DNA of 60,687 nucleotides from assembly GCF_902497895.1 (NCBI RefSeq), contig NZ_CABVHQ010000036.1, positions 1 through 60,687 of the forward strand, in the 5' to 3' direction. The position numbers and the translations under genes are program-made. This document shows positions 51,323-59,435 of the stretch, piece after piece. The number at the start of each line of letters is the position of its first letter. Position 1 is the first letter of the stretch. The DNA comes from Pseudomonas fluorescens. GTDB taxonomy: Bacteria; Pseudomonadota; Gammaproteobacteria; Pseudomonadales; Pseudomonadaceae. Below the pieces are notes generated by a model that ran no database searches, had not been told where the DNA came from, and saw only the letters and a list, made by a program, of their open reading frames with translations.

Positions 51323-52630
51323 TTATAGAGTGCTGAACAGCGGAAAAATCCCCATCAGCAAAGCGGCGAACATTATGCACAGGCAAACCAGTACTGCCCA
51401 CTTCAAGGTGAAACGCTGGTGATCGCCGAAGTCGATTCCGGCCAGTGCTACCAGCAAATAGGTGGACGGCACCAGCGGGCTCAACAAGTGGACGGGTTGA
51501 CCGACGATCGAGGCACGTGCCATTTCCACAGCGGTGATGCCGTAGTGGCTGGCGGCTTCGGCGAGAACCGGTAACACCCCGTAATAAAAAGCATCGTTGG
51601 ACATGAAAAAGGTGAACGGCATGCTCACCAGTGCCGTGATCACCGCCAGGTACGGGCCGAGAACATCCGGAATCACCGCCAGCAGGCTTTTCGACATCGC
51701 ATCGACCATGCCGGTGCCGGACAGGATGCCGGTGAAGATACCCGCGGCGAAAATCAGCCCGACCACCGCCAGGACGCTACCGGCGTGAGCCGCGACACGG
51801 TCCTTCTGTTGTTGCAGGCATGGGTAGTTGACGATCATGGCGATACTGAAGGCCACCATAAACAGCACCGGCAATGGCAGCAGACCGGCGACCAATGTGC
51901 CCATCAGCACCAGGGTCAGACCGCCGTTGAACCAGATCAGCTTCGGACGACGGGCATCCGGAAACTGCGAAACGCTGATTTCGCTGTGGTCGACTTCGTC
52001 GCCTATCAGGTGCAACTCACCCAGGCGTGCGCGTTCGCGCTTACCGTACATATAGGCAATCGCCAGGATGGTTGCCACGCCGGCAAGCATGGCCGGGATC
52101 ATCGGTACAAAAATATCTGACGGGTCGATGTGCAGGGCACTGGCTGCACGAGCGGTCGGGCCGCCCCAAGGGGTCATGTTCATCACGCCACCGGCGAGGA
52201 TGATCAGACCGGCCATGATCCGCGGGCTCATGCCGATACGGCTGTAGAGCGGCAACATGGCGGCCACGCAGATCATGTACGTGGTGGCGCCGTCACCGTC
52301 CATGGACACAATCAGCGCCAGTACCGCGGTACCGACCGAGACCTTCAACGGGTCGCCCTTGACCAGCTTGAGGATCTTGCGCACCGCAGGGTCAAACAGC
52401 CCGGAGTCGATCATCAAGGCGAAATAGAGGATGGCGAACATCAGCATCACCCCGGTCGGGGCGAGCTTGGTGATGCCTTCGAGCATCATCGGGCCGATTT
52501 TCGGCGCGAAACCACCGAACAAGGCGAACAGGATCGGGATGATAATCAAGGCGATCAGCGCGGACAGGCGCTTGGTCATGATCAGGAACATGAACGTGAT
52601 GACCATGGCAAAGCCAAGGAAAGTCAGCAT
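51323..52630 (-). CDS. CitMHS-family citrate–metal:proton symporter
   Basis: 435 residues with about 12 membrane helices; family segments MDGDGATTYMICVAAMLPLY, GGVMNMTPWGGPTARAASAL and MPFTFFMSNDAFYYGVLPVL are clear. CitMHS proteins import citrate complexed with Mg or other divalent metals. The length is normal for the family. It is followed by the TerC gene after 84 bases; both are leftward but may be separate units. Which metal–citrate complex is used cannot be told. Confidence 0.9.
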   Translation of the reverse strand: MLTFLGFAMVITFMFLIMTKRLSALIALIIIPILFALFGGFAPKIGPMMLEGITKLAPTGVMLMFAILYFALMIDSGLFDPAVRKILKLVKGDPLKVSVGTAVLALIVSMDGDGATTYMICVAAMLPLYSRIGMSPRIMAGLIILAGGVMNMTPWGGPTARAASALHIDPSDIFVPMIPAMLAGVATILAIAYMYGKRERARLGELHLIGDEVDHSEISVSQFPDARRPKLIWFNGGLTLVLMGTLVAGLLPLPVLFMVAFSIAMIVNYPCLQQQKDRVAAHAGSVLAVVGLIFAAGIFTGILSGTGMVDAMSKSLLAVIPDVLGPYLAVITALVSMPFTFFMSNDAFYYGVLPVLAEAASHYGITAVEMARASIVGQPVHLLSPLVPSTYLLVALAGIDFGDHQRFTLKWAVLVCLCIMFAALLMGIFPLFSTL

Positions 52631-52979
52631 AGGAATACTCCAGGCGTAGCGCGGCTAGGGAATGGCAAACCGGACAGGTCAGCGCAGAACGGGAAGCACG
52701 AGGCGTACGGGGGGAGTCGAGGCGGACAGGCGGAAAACAGTAAGCATCAGAATCACCATTGTTGTTGTTAATCGGGCCACAAAGAGGTCGAAACACTTGC
52801 TTTGGCCAACCGGTCTATTGCCGGGAGTGAGGGCGATCCTAATCGCGCAAGCTTTCAGCCAGCTTTCGCTGATCAAACGACTGACGAGTTGCTTGTCGGA
52901 CGGATTGAGGATTTACAGGGTGGGAATTGTCGGTGAGGATCAGATTCAAGGTCCCGCAAACATTCGAGGAGACATCGAG
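52631..52979. other. Intergenic region between CitMHS and GFA genes
   Basis: 349 bases between divergent starts. It should contain the CitMHS promoter (minus strand) and that of the GFA gene. No repeat, hairpin or consensus operator was recognised; short open frames have no ribosome sites. Confidence 0.5.
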
Positions 52980-53381
52980 ATGACCGGGCTCCACACCGGC
53001 GGCTGCCATTGCGGCAGGCTGCGTTACCAGTTCAGCGGACCTCTGCGCGATATTGCCCACTGTCATTGTTCGATTTGTCGCAAAGTCAGCGGCGGGCTGG
53101 TAACGACCTGGATCACCCTCCCCCGCAGCGCGTTTCAGTGGTTGGCTGGCACTGCCAGGCAGTACGACTCTTCGCCAGGCTGCGTGCGGTATTTCTGCGA
53201 GAATTGTGGCGCTCAACTGGCCTTCATCACCCAGCTGAGCCCGGACAGCATCGATGTAACCGTCGCGACCCTCGACCATCCAGAACTGGCACCCGCTGAT
53301 CGGCATATCTGGACCGCCAGCCGGCTGCCGTGGGTGCATCTGGATGAGGGTTTGCCCGAGGAGGCGGAGGAAAAACTGTAA
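52980..53381 (+). CDS. GFA-family zinc protein (glutathione-dependent formaldehyde-activating-like)
   Basis: 133 residues from the ATG at 52980, which has GAGGAGA upstream. Zinc-site cysteines are in GGCHCGRLRY, HCHCSICRKVSGG and YFCENCGAQL, followed by VTVATLDHPE, the typical GFA/Mss4-like fold. Members bind zinc and some act on S-hydroxymethyl-glutathione, but most, including this one, have no assigned reaction. Isolated gene followed by a repeat element. Confidence 0.88.
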   Translation: MTGLHTGGCHCGRLRYQFSGPLRDIAHCHCSICRKVSGGLVTTWITLPRSAFQWLAGTARQYDSSPGCVRYFCENCGAQLAFITQLSPDSIDVTVATLDHPELAPADRHIWTASRLPWVHLDEGLPEEAEEKL

Positions 53382-53405
53382 GGAGGTCCTGTCACGACAC
53401 GTTCA

Positions 53406-53538
53406 CGTAGCAGCTGGCGAAGCCTGCGTTCGGCTGCGAAGCAGTCGCAATTCAGACCACCCCATCTCATGGCTTGAATTGCGTTGGCAGTTTTTACGAC
53501 CGCTTCGCGGCCGAACGCAGTCTTCGCCAGCTGCTACG
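53406..53538. repeat. Inverted REP pair, type 3, containing a gene's stop codon
   Basis: CGTAGCAGCTGGCGAAGCCTGCG at 53406 is mirrored by CGCAGTCTTCGCCAGCTGCTACG ending at 53538, with inner hairpins TTCGGCTGCGAAGCAG and CGACCGCTTCGCGGCCG. 133 bases. It differs in sequence from types 1 and 2. The right arm contains the TAG stop (53534–53536) of the DUF4105 gene. Confidence 0.88.
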
Positions 53539-55495
53539 GCAACTCCAACCCACCCGCGGCCTTGTGCAACGCCCGCAAATGCTCGCCGACCTGTTTGACG
53601 TTAGCTTCATTCGCCGCAATCTCGGCTGCGCGGCCTGGCTCGAGCAACGCGCGGACTTCTTTGTCCAGATCGCCCGTGAGGGCCTGCAGCTGTTTCTGCC
53701 GCAGGTTGCTTTCCGATTCCAGCCGTTGCCACTCGCTGGCCTGAGGCAAGCCATAACCACCCCTGCCCAGCAGTTCCGCCGGGCGGCTGAGGAAGCCGCT
53801 ATTGGCCAGGATTTGCTGCAAGGTCTTGTTGGCCTTATCCATGCCGCCGTTTTTCAAGTCCCGGGCACCGAGGTAGCGCTGTTTGACTTCATCCTGAGCC
53901 AGCAGCAATTGCCGGCGAAAACTCGCCTGTTCCAGGAGCAGCAAGGCGGCGCTGGTACGCAGGTCGGCCTGGTCGAACCATGGGCGACGTTCTGCAGCGC
54001 TCTGCGCCAACCAGTCTTCGACGCTGGTCTGTTTGATCGGCAGATGCTTCTTCAACACTTCGAACATTGCCTGATAACGGTCGCGGAACGAGTCAAAGCG
54101 ATAGCCCAGGCGCAACGCTTCGCGTGGATCGTCCAGTACGCTGGTGTCCGCCAACCCGCGAGCCTTGAGCACTTTCAGCAAACCGTTGGGGATGATGCTG
54201 TCCAGACCGATCAGCTGTGGATTGTTGCTGCCACTGCGCAACAACTTGAGGCTTTCGACGGCGCAGTTATTGGAGATGAAAAAATAGTTGCCGTCGTAGC
54301 TCCAGTGCATCTCGGCGGCGTGCTCGACCATATCCTCTATTTCGCTGCGTGACAGGGTGAGCGGCACCGACGCCAGACTGCGCAGCTCGGTCTTGGTGTA
54401 TTCGTCGATTACCTGGGCCAGTGGCAGGACAAACAGTCGTGATGGATACGCTCCCGTCAGGCCGTCCCAGCTCGACAGCTGCACGTCGCCGACAAAGGCG
54501 CGATAGGACAGCACCAGATGTTGGTCCAGGTCCAGTCGGCAGTCTGGCCCGCGCGGGCGGCCCGGCGCACAGATCACCAACCGCAGCATGCTATGCCCCC
54601 AGCGGCTGACCCAGTTCTGATTGGCTTCGGCCAACAGGTAGTCGACGGCGTACACCCGTTCCGGGTCGACCTGCCCTAGCGGCTGTTTGGCGAAGTCATT
54701 GCCCGCGTTGAGGAAGGCGAATGACTTGGCGCAATTGTCCCTGGCAGCGGGTGCCCAACCGAAATGCTCCTGGTAGTAGCGGTACAGCGCGGGACGACGG
54801 CAGGCGTAGCTCGGGTCAAGGAGGAAGTACTCCATGTTGACCGCGACGAACTCTTTCGGACTGCTGGTCTCGTAGATATCCGGGCTGCGGGCGATCTGCC
54901 GGTTGTGCTGTTCGCGTTCACCGCGCCGGCCCACGTACTGCGGCCAGCCGGCCAGGTCCAGCAGGCGTGGGTCGTCACTGAGGGTAAAACGCCGCGCCGT
55001 CTGGCCGCGGCATTGGTCCGGGATGCCGATCAGCCCCGAGCTGTTGTTCTGCCGTGTGCAGCGCTGGATCAGCGTGCGTTCGGCGTTCGGCCATAAACGC
55101 GAACGGTCGTAGATGTGGGTCAGTTCGTGCAATACCGTGGCGAGCATTTCCCGGCGCACGGTCACGTGTGGGCGATGGGTTTTTTTCTTCGCCGCAGAGC
55201 CATCGGTGAGGCTGGCGAGCAGATTGCGATTGAGATCGAGCTCGGCGACCAGTGACGCCTGGCCGTAGGCGTTGCTCGGCATGTTGCTGGTCCAGCCGAC
55301 ATCTATGCGCCGGTCCAGTTGCTCGATGAAGCGCGGTGGTAGCGCTCGCATCGCCTCATCCAGCAATGCCTGGCTGGCCTGTTGCTCGGCAGGACTGAGC
55401 CCCTCGGTCTTGAGCCGTAATTGCAGGTCAGCCTGGACCGTGTTGCCCAGCAGTAACACAACTCCGGCCAGCAGCCAGGCAGCGAGCGGCCTCAC
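53534..55495 (-). CDS. DUF4105 (Lnb N-terminal-type) protein with an added HExxH domain
   Basis: 653 residues with a signal peptide (MRPLAAWLLAGVVLLLGNTVQA). The N-terminal third has a gluzincin-like zinc motif HELTH (123–127) with downstream glutamates (KEFVAVNMEYF, 215–222) as third-ligand candidates. Residues about 280–450 form a DUF4105 domain with the conserved WGHS (His301) and NNCAVES (Cys411), a pattern like NlpC/P60-type thiol enzymes. A helical region follows to the C-terminus. DUF4105 in Bdellovibrio Lnb is linked to lipoprotein N-acylation. Predicted periplasmic; reaction unknown. The start overlaps the preceding DUF2388 gene by four bases. The last residues and stop lie in a REP arm. 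Confidence 0.85.
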   Translation of the reverse strand: MRPLAAWLLAGVVLLLGNTVQADLQLRLKTEGLSPAEQQASQALLDEAMRALPPRFIEQLDRRIDVGWTSNMPSNAYGQASLVAELDLNRNLLASLTDGSAAKKKTHRPHVTVRREMLATVLHELTHIYDRSRLWPNAERTLIQRCTRQNNSSGLIGIPDQCRGQTARRFTLSDDPRLLDLAGWPQYVGRRGEREQHNRQIARSPDIYETSSPKEFVAVNMEYFLLDPSYACRRPALYRYYQEHFGWAPAARDNCAKSFAFLNAGNDFAKQPLGQVDPERVYAVDYLLAEANQNWVSRWGHSMLRLVICAPGRPRGPDCRLDLDQHLVLSYRAFVGDVQLSSWDGLTGAYPSRLFVLPLAQVIDEYTKTELRSLASVPLTLSRSEIEDMVEHAAEMHWSYDGNYFFISNNCAVESLKLLRSGSNNPQLIGLDSIIPNGLLKVLKARGLADTSVLDDPREALRLGYRFDSFRDRYQAMFEVLKKHLPIKQTSVEDWLAQSAAERRPWFDQADLRTSAALLLLEQASFRRQLLLAQDEVKQRYLGARDLKNGGMDKANKTLQQILANSGFLSRPAELLGRGGYGLPQASEWQRLESESNLRQKQLQALTGDLDKEVRALLEPGRAAEIAANEANVKQVGEHLRALHKAAGGLELP

Positions 55496-55812
55496 AGTGC
55501 GAGGATGGCTTCAGCGAGAACCTGGTCACTGGCATCGCGGGCTTCGGGCACATGGCTACGCAGAGTATCGAAGGCAGCTTCCAGTTGGGCGCCGCGGATA
55601 TCGCCTTCGCTGGCTACAAAACTGGCGGCGTCGTCGTGAGCTTCTCGCACGACTTTCGAGTCACGAATGGAGCTGGTGGTGTCGGAGGTGAAATCAATCG
55701 AGCGCTCAAAGGCACGGATAATGATGTTACTGGTGGCTACCAGGGTTTGCGCCTGGGTCACGCCGGCTAACAACAGCAGGCCAAGGGTGGCGACAATCAG
55801 CGGACTACGCAT
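55492..55812 (-). CDS. DUF2388 secreted protein (copy 3)
   Basis: 106 residues: signal peptide (MRSPLIVATLGLLLLAGVTQA), then a domain with SSIRDSKVVREAHDD, AASFVASEGDIRG and AQLEAAFDTLR, ending QVLAEAILAL. The DUF2388 core DDAASFVA..G.IRG is shared with the genes at 55839 and 56254. The ATGA overlap with the DUF4105 gene indicates coupled translation. Function is unknown. Confidence 0.85.
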   Translation of the reverse strand: MRSPLIVATLGLLLLAGVTQAQTLVATSNIIIRAFERSIDFTSDTTSSIRDSKVVREAHDDAASFVASEGDIRGAQLEAAFDTLRSHVPEARDASDQVLAEAILAL

Positions 55813-55838
55813 GGTACGACTCCGAAAGGCAGGGATAA

Positions 55839-56147
55839 CTATTGGACGAGAATTGCCTGTGCCAGTTCAAGGTCGCTGGCATGAAGTTTTGATTGAGTAT
55901 GTCGCAGGAAATTCAGCGCGGATTGCAGTTGCGCTCCGCGCAGTTGCCCATCACTGGCGATAAACGCTGCGGCATCATCCTGGGCGGCCAGGATCAGTTT
56001 GTTGTCAAAGGGGGCGCAGATCACTTTGCTGCTGGCGTAGCCGCTGAGCACCAGGCCTTGGGTGCTGAGTTCGAGGGCCTGCGCCGGACCTGTCCAGCAG
56101 GCAGCGATGCAGAGGGCGACGATGAGCGGACTTGGCGGAAAACGCAT
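55839..56147 (-). CDS. DUF2388 secreted protein (copy 2, diverged)
   Basis: 102 residues: signal peptide (MRFPPSPLIVALCIAACWTGPAQA), core LAAQDDAAAFIASDGQLRG and AQLQSALNFLRHTQS, ending LELAQAILVQ. More diverged than its neighbours and with a cysteine (VICAPFDN) where the others have SIRDSKVV. It follows copy 1 by 106 bases, with a GGGGCACG–CGTGCCCC hairpin (56218–56238) in between, and precedes copy 3 by 26 bases. Confidence 0.82.
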   Translation of the reverse strand: MRFPPSPLIVALCIAACWTGPAQALELSTQGLVLSGYASSKVICAPFDNKLILAAQDDAAAFIASDGQLRGAQLQSALNFLRHTQSKLHASDLELAQAILVQ

Positions 56148-56253
56148 GGGACTCGATAGCTGAAAGCGAATGCCAAGGCTAGCGCAATGCCCGGGCTAGA
56201 GCCAGCATCGAAGGATCGGGGCACGACAGGCGTGCCCCGCTTGCATCTTACGA

Positions 56254-56571
56254 TCAGATTGCCAGGATCGCTTGTGCCAGCTGTGCGTCGCTCGCATTCA
56301 ACTGCGGCGCCTGTTGGCGAATGTGGTCAAGGGCGCTTTCCAGTTTCACGCCGCGGATGCCGCCTTGGGTGGCGACGAAGCTGGCGGCGTCGTCACGGGC
56401 CTCACGGACGATCTTGTCGTCTCGCAGCGAGGAGGTCAGATCGGAGGTGGCGTCCGAGGTGGCCTTGAGTGCACCGACGACAGCGTCCGTGGTAACGATG
56501 AAGCTGGTGGCATGCGCATTGGCGGCCACGACCAGCAGGGCTGCAGCGCTGAGCAGACGAAGACGGGACAT
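56254..56571 (-). CDS. DUF2388 secreted protein (copy 1)
   Basis: 105 residues from the ATG at 56571 (MSRLRLLSAAALLVVAANAHA signal peptide; AGGAG nine bases upstream; the longer frame is rejected). Core SSLRDDKIVREARDD, AASFVATQGGIRG and VKLESALDHIRQ, ending AQLAQAILAI. It is the first of three tandem paralogs, probably the promoter-proximal gene of the DUF2388×3–DUF4105 operon. Small periplasmic protein of unknown role. Confidence 0.86.
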   Translation of the reverse strand: MSRLRLLSAAALLVVAANAHATSFIVTTDAVVGALKATSDATSDLTSSLRDDKIVREARDDAASFVATQGGIRGVKLESALDHIRQQAPQLNASDAQLAQAILAI

Positions 56572-56748
56572 GGTGTAACTCCTGTAGATAAACAGATAAA
56601 AGTGGCACCGAGCAAAGCACCTGGCAGCCACTGCAAGTTGCGGTGCCTTGGATATCAGACGCGCGCTTTGCATAGTTCGCCACGTCCTTGATGGATATTA
56701 GGCCGCACTGTGGCACTTCGATAGTCCTGTCTCGTCATCTATAGGCAG

Positions 56749-56958
56749 CTAGCCCCAGAATGGTTTGTCCAGTTCGGCTATGCGGTCGGCATGGCTGATG
56801 CACAGATCGGCCAGTTGCTGGTCATTCAACTGGCCGAGTAAACGGCGGGTGCGGGCTCTCTCCAGGCTCCGGGCAAGTGCGGCGAACAGGCGACCCAGAA
56901 TATGGATGGGCGACTGCTGGCGGGCCTTGGGTGCAGCGACTTCCAATAAGCGATTCAT
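56749..56958 (-). CDS. DUF1127 small protein
   Basis: 69 residues from the ATG at 56958 (MNRLLEVAAPKARQQSPIHI), with AAGGAAGG just upstream; the longer frame lacks support. The C-terminal half is a DUF1127 helix (RTRRLLGQLNDQQLADLCISHADRIAELDKPFWG) with a Cys where the family usually has Gly. Some DUF1127 proteins bind RNA and tune phosphate or carbon metabolism in alpha-proteobacteria. AACTGTAC-type boxes lie about 90–130 bases upstream. Confidence 0.82.
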   Translation of the reverse strand: MNRLLEVAAPKARQQSPIHILGRLFAALARSLERARTRRLLGQLNDQQLADLCISHADRIAELDKPFWG

Positions 56959-57048
56959 GGTGCCTTCCTTGCTGGGAGGCCGGGGGCTGGCCTTGGAGCC
57001 CCATGTTGTTCGCGATGAGAATGGGACTACAGATACAACAGAGTTAAA

Positions 57049-57085
57049 TTGTACTGGTTCAGTTTTCTTTATTGTCAAACTGTAC
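57049..57085. promoter_or_regulatory. ACTGTAC-type repeats upstream of the first DUF1127 gene
   Basis: TTGTACTG (57049–57056) and AACTGTAC (57078–57085), with TTCAG in between, within an AT-rich stretch. The spacing between the two TGTAC cores is about three helical turns. The same box recurs upstream of the second DUF1127 gene, so this is probably an operator/promoter for the gene at 56958. Confidence 0.5.
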
Positions 57086-57137
57086 TTGTTGGAAGTTGGC
57101 GCCCCTGTATGGCCCTTTTCCCAGGCCCGGAAACGAC

Positions 57138-57169
57138 AAAACCCGTCGCAGTTGCCCGCGACGGGTTTT
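57138..57169 (-). terminator. Terminator after the second DUF1127 gene
   Basis: AAAACCCGTCGC, loop of eight bases, GCGACGGGTTTT: a perfect 12-pair stem, strongest in the window, followed by T-rich sequence on both strands. It lies 59 bases beyond the stop of the minus-strand DUF1127 gene at 57228. Confidence 0.88.
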
Positions 57170-57227
57170 GTTTGTTCAATTCAAGTGCTGGCGGTGGACC
57201 CGGTGGGTCAGAGCCAGCGACGCTAAG

Positions 57228-57443
57228 TTAGCGCCAGAACGGCTTGCTCAACTCTTCATAGCGTTGTGCTTCGCTAATCCCTGCGTCAGCCAGCAGACGC
57301 GAATCCAGGCGAGCCAGTTGGTGGCGGCTGGAGATGCGGCGCTGCCACAGCATCAGGTTGGCGAGAACACGAAGAGGCATGGAGGCCTGGGTGTTAACAG
57401 CTTGGTCTTCGAAGAACAGGTCGGAACTGAGTGTACGTTCCAT
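57228..57443 (-). CDS. DUF1127 small protein
   Basis: 71 residues from the ATG at 57443 (MERTLSSDLFFEDQAVNTQA); an ATG three codons upstream is less likely. The core RRISSRHQLARLDSRLLADAG, then ISEAQRYEELSKPFWR, is a canonical DUF1127 helix pair, with the same PFW ending as the gene at 56749. A paralog pair with separate terminators and both preceded by AACTGTAC boxes. Confidence 0.85.
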   Translation of the reverse strand: MERTLSSDLFFEDQAVNTQASMPLRVLANLMLWQRRISSRHQLARLDSRLLADAGISEAQRYEELSKPFWR

Positions 57444-57520
57444 GGTTAGCATCCTTCCGCTTGTGGCGGGATTAGGTAGTGGTTTAACTGATGCCAATGA
57501 TCCTCCTCTTGGGCAAGTCT

Positions 57521-57759
57521 CTGTAGATACAGTTCACCTGTATTGTGAGGGGCCAGTTAACTGTTTAGAGGTGCTGTACTGTTCGAAATTGAGGCAACTG
57601 TACCTGTCGGCACCGTTATGGTGCGATTTTGCCGATTTGACTCGAAAAGGTAGGAGCTTTCGGTAGGAAATGACCAGTACAGCAGTACAGTTTTAGACAG
57701 AATGTGCGGTGGCAACGGGCGGCTGACAAAATTGCATTTTTGTCAGCTGCCAACTGTAC
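57521..57759. promoter_or_regulatory. Cluster of AACTGTAC boxes upstream of the second DUF1127 gene
   Basis: In the 319-base gap before the DUF1127 start at 57443 are the palindrome CTGTAGATACAG (57521–57532), CTGTATT (57539), CTGTACT (57574–57580), AACTGTAC (57597–57604), AGTACAG (57676–57682), GTACAGTT (57685–57692, inverted) and AACTGTAC (57752–57759). Several copies on both strands within 240 bases indicate a multi-site operator. The regulator is not encoded in the window. The gap also holds the end hairpin of the CoA-transferase gene (GCTGACAAAA–TTTTGTCAGC, 57722–57747). Confidence 0.6.
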
Positions 57760-57762
57760 CAA

Positions 57763-59256
57763 TTACACCGCGAGCATTTTCCCGGTCTCATCCAGGTTGA
57801 TGTGCCAGCTCAGTGCTTCACGCAGGATATGCGGGGTGTGTCCGCCCACGGCACAAGCGGCTTTGAAGTAGTCGTTCAAGGCTTCCCGATAGGCCGGGTG
57901 CACGCAGTTGTCGATGATCACCCGCGCCCGTTCCCGTGGTGCCAGGCCGCGCAAGTCCGCCAGGCCTATCTCGGTGACGAGAATGTCGACGTCGTGCTCG
58001 GTATGGTCAACGTGGCTGACCATCGGCACCACGCTGGAGATCGCCCCGGCTTTGGCAATCGACTTGGTGACGAAGATCGCCAGGTGTGCATTGCGCGAAA
58101 AATCGCCCGAACCACCGATGCCGTTCATCATCCGCGTGCCGCAGACGTGAGTGGAGTTGACGTTACCGTACAGGTCAAACTCCAGCGCGGTGTTGATGCC
58201 GATGATGCCTAGGCGGCGGATGACTTCCGGGTGGTTGGAAATCTCCTGCGGGCGCAGTACCAGTTGCGGTTTGTAACGGCTCAGGTCGCTGAAGACTTCG
58301 GCGTGCTTTTTGGCCGACAGGGTCATGGAGCTGCCCGAGGCAAAGCTCAGTTTGCCAGCGTCGAACAGGTCGAAGGTAGAGTCCTGCAGCACTTCCGAAT
58401 ACATGATCATGTCGTGGAACGGCGAATCGATCAGGCCGTGCATCACTGAGTTGGCGATGGTGCCGATACCCGCTTGCAGCGGCATCAGGGTATTGGTCAG
58501 GCGGTTCTCGCGCACTTCATTTTTGAAGAACTCCACCAGGTGATTGGCGATGGCCTGGGTTTCCAGGTCGGGTGGCAATATGGTGGATGCCGAGTCGGGC
58601 TGGTTGCTGATGACGATACCGACGATCTTTGCCGGATCGATCTGTACCGCATGGCTGCCGATGCGGCTGTCCGCCTTGAGTATCGGAATCGGCAGGCGGG
58701 TCGGCCGATAGCTCGGTATATAGATGTCATGCAGGCCTTCCAGCTCCAGTGGCTGGGCCAGGTTGATCTCGATGATCACCTCTTTGGCCAGGATCGCGAA
58801 GCTGGCCGAGTTGCCCACCGAGGTGCTCAGGACCAGGTGGCCTTCTTCGGTGATGGCGACGCATTCGATTACGGCCAGGTCAACGGCTTTGATCTGGCGG
58901 TTGCGCAGTTGCTCGACGGTGTCGGAAAGGTGCTGGTCGATAAACATCACGGTGCCATCGTTGATGGCTTTACGCAGGGTACTGTCGACCTGGAACGGCA
59001 TGCGCCGCGACAGTACGCCGGCTTCGGTAAGTTGTTTGTCGAGGTCGTTGCCCAGGCTGGCGCCGGTCATCAGGCTGATTTTCAGCGGAGTCACTTTGGC
59101 GCGTTCGGCCAGTGCATGGGGCACGGCTTTGGCGTCGCCGGCGCGGGTAAAACCGCTCATGCCGACGGTCATGCCGTCCTTGATCAAAGCGGCGGCATCA
59201 GCCGCGCTCATGACCTTACTTAACAGCGAAGGCAAGCGAATACGATCACGATACAT
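57763..59256 (-). CDS. Acetyl-CoA hydrolase/succinyl-CoA:acetate CoA-transferase family protein
   Basis: 497 residues, class I CoA-transferase fold: N-terminal GMTVGMSGFTRAGDAKAVPHALAER, a central GIGTIANSVMHGL and the C-terminal LEFDLYGNVNSTHVCGTRMMNGIGGSGDFSRNA, with the conserved acidic EFDLYGNVN site for the CoA thioester glutamate. It transfers CoA between acetate and succinate or similar acids, or hydrolyses acetyl-CoA. The exact substrates are unknown. Isolated gene, leftward, after the pntB gene. Confidence 0.9.
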   Translation of the reverse strand: MYRDRIRLPSLLSKVMSAADAAALIKDGMTVGMSGFTRAGDAKAVPHALAERAKVTPLKISLMTGASLGNDLDKQLTEAGVLSRRMPFQVDSTLRKAINDGTVMFIDQHLSDTVEQLRNRQIKAVDLAVIECVAITEEGHLVLSTSVGNSASFAILAKEVIIEINLAQPLELEGLHDIYIPSYRPTRLPIPILKADSRIGSHAVQIDPAKIVGIVISNQPDSASTILPPDLETQAIANHLVEFFKNEVRENRLTNTLMPLQAGIGTIANSVMHGLIDSPFHDMIMYSEVLQDSTFDLFDAGKLSFASGSSMTLSAKKHAEVFSDLSRYKPQLVLRPQEISNHPEVIRRLGIIGINTALEFDLYGNVNSTHVCGTRMMNGIGGSGDFSRNAHLAIFVTKSIAKAGAISSVVPMVSHVDHTEHDVDILVTEIGLADLRGLAPRERARVIIDNCVHPAYREALNDYFKAACAVGGHTPHILREALSWHINLDETGKMLAV

Positions 59257-59386
59257 GGATGGTTATCTCGGGCAACGAAAGCAAGGTATACAGTTTAGTG
59301 ATTTCAAAAAAATTCCTCCCGCTACCATGGTCGAATGCCGACCCTTGATTTAGAGCCTTTGGTCGGTTTCTGCGGGCAATAAAAAA

Positions 59387-59409
59387 CCCCAGCCTACTCG
59401 AGGCCGGGG
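59387..59409 (-). terminator. Terminator after pntB
   Basis: CCCCAGCCT, loop ACTCG, AGGCCGGGG (one mismatch), with A and T runs on both sides, so it is bidirectional. It lies 27–49 bases after the pntB stop on the minus strand. Confidence 0.85.
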
Positions 59410-59435
59410 TTTTTGGTATTGCGCGGGAGCAGTGT

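Noticed and set aside
57521..57532. CTGTAGATACAG as a LexA box
   Set aside because: The spacing is CTGT–N4–ACAG, not N8; it fits the local ACTGTAC-type repeat cluster better.
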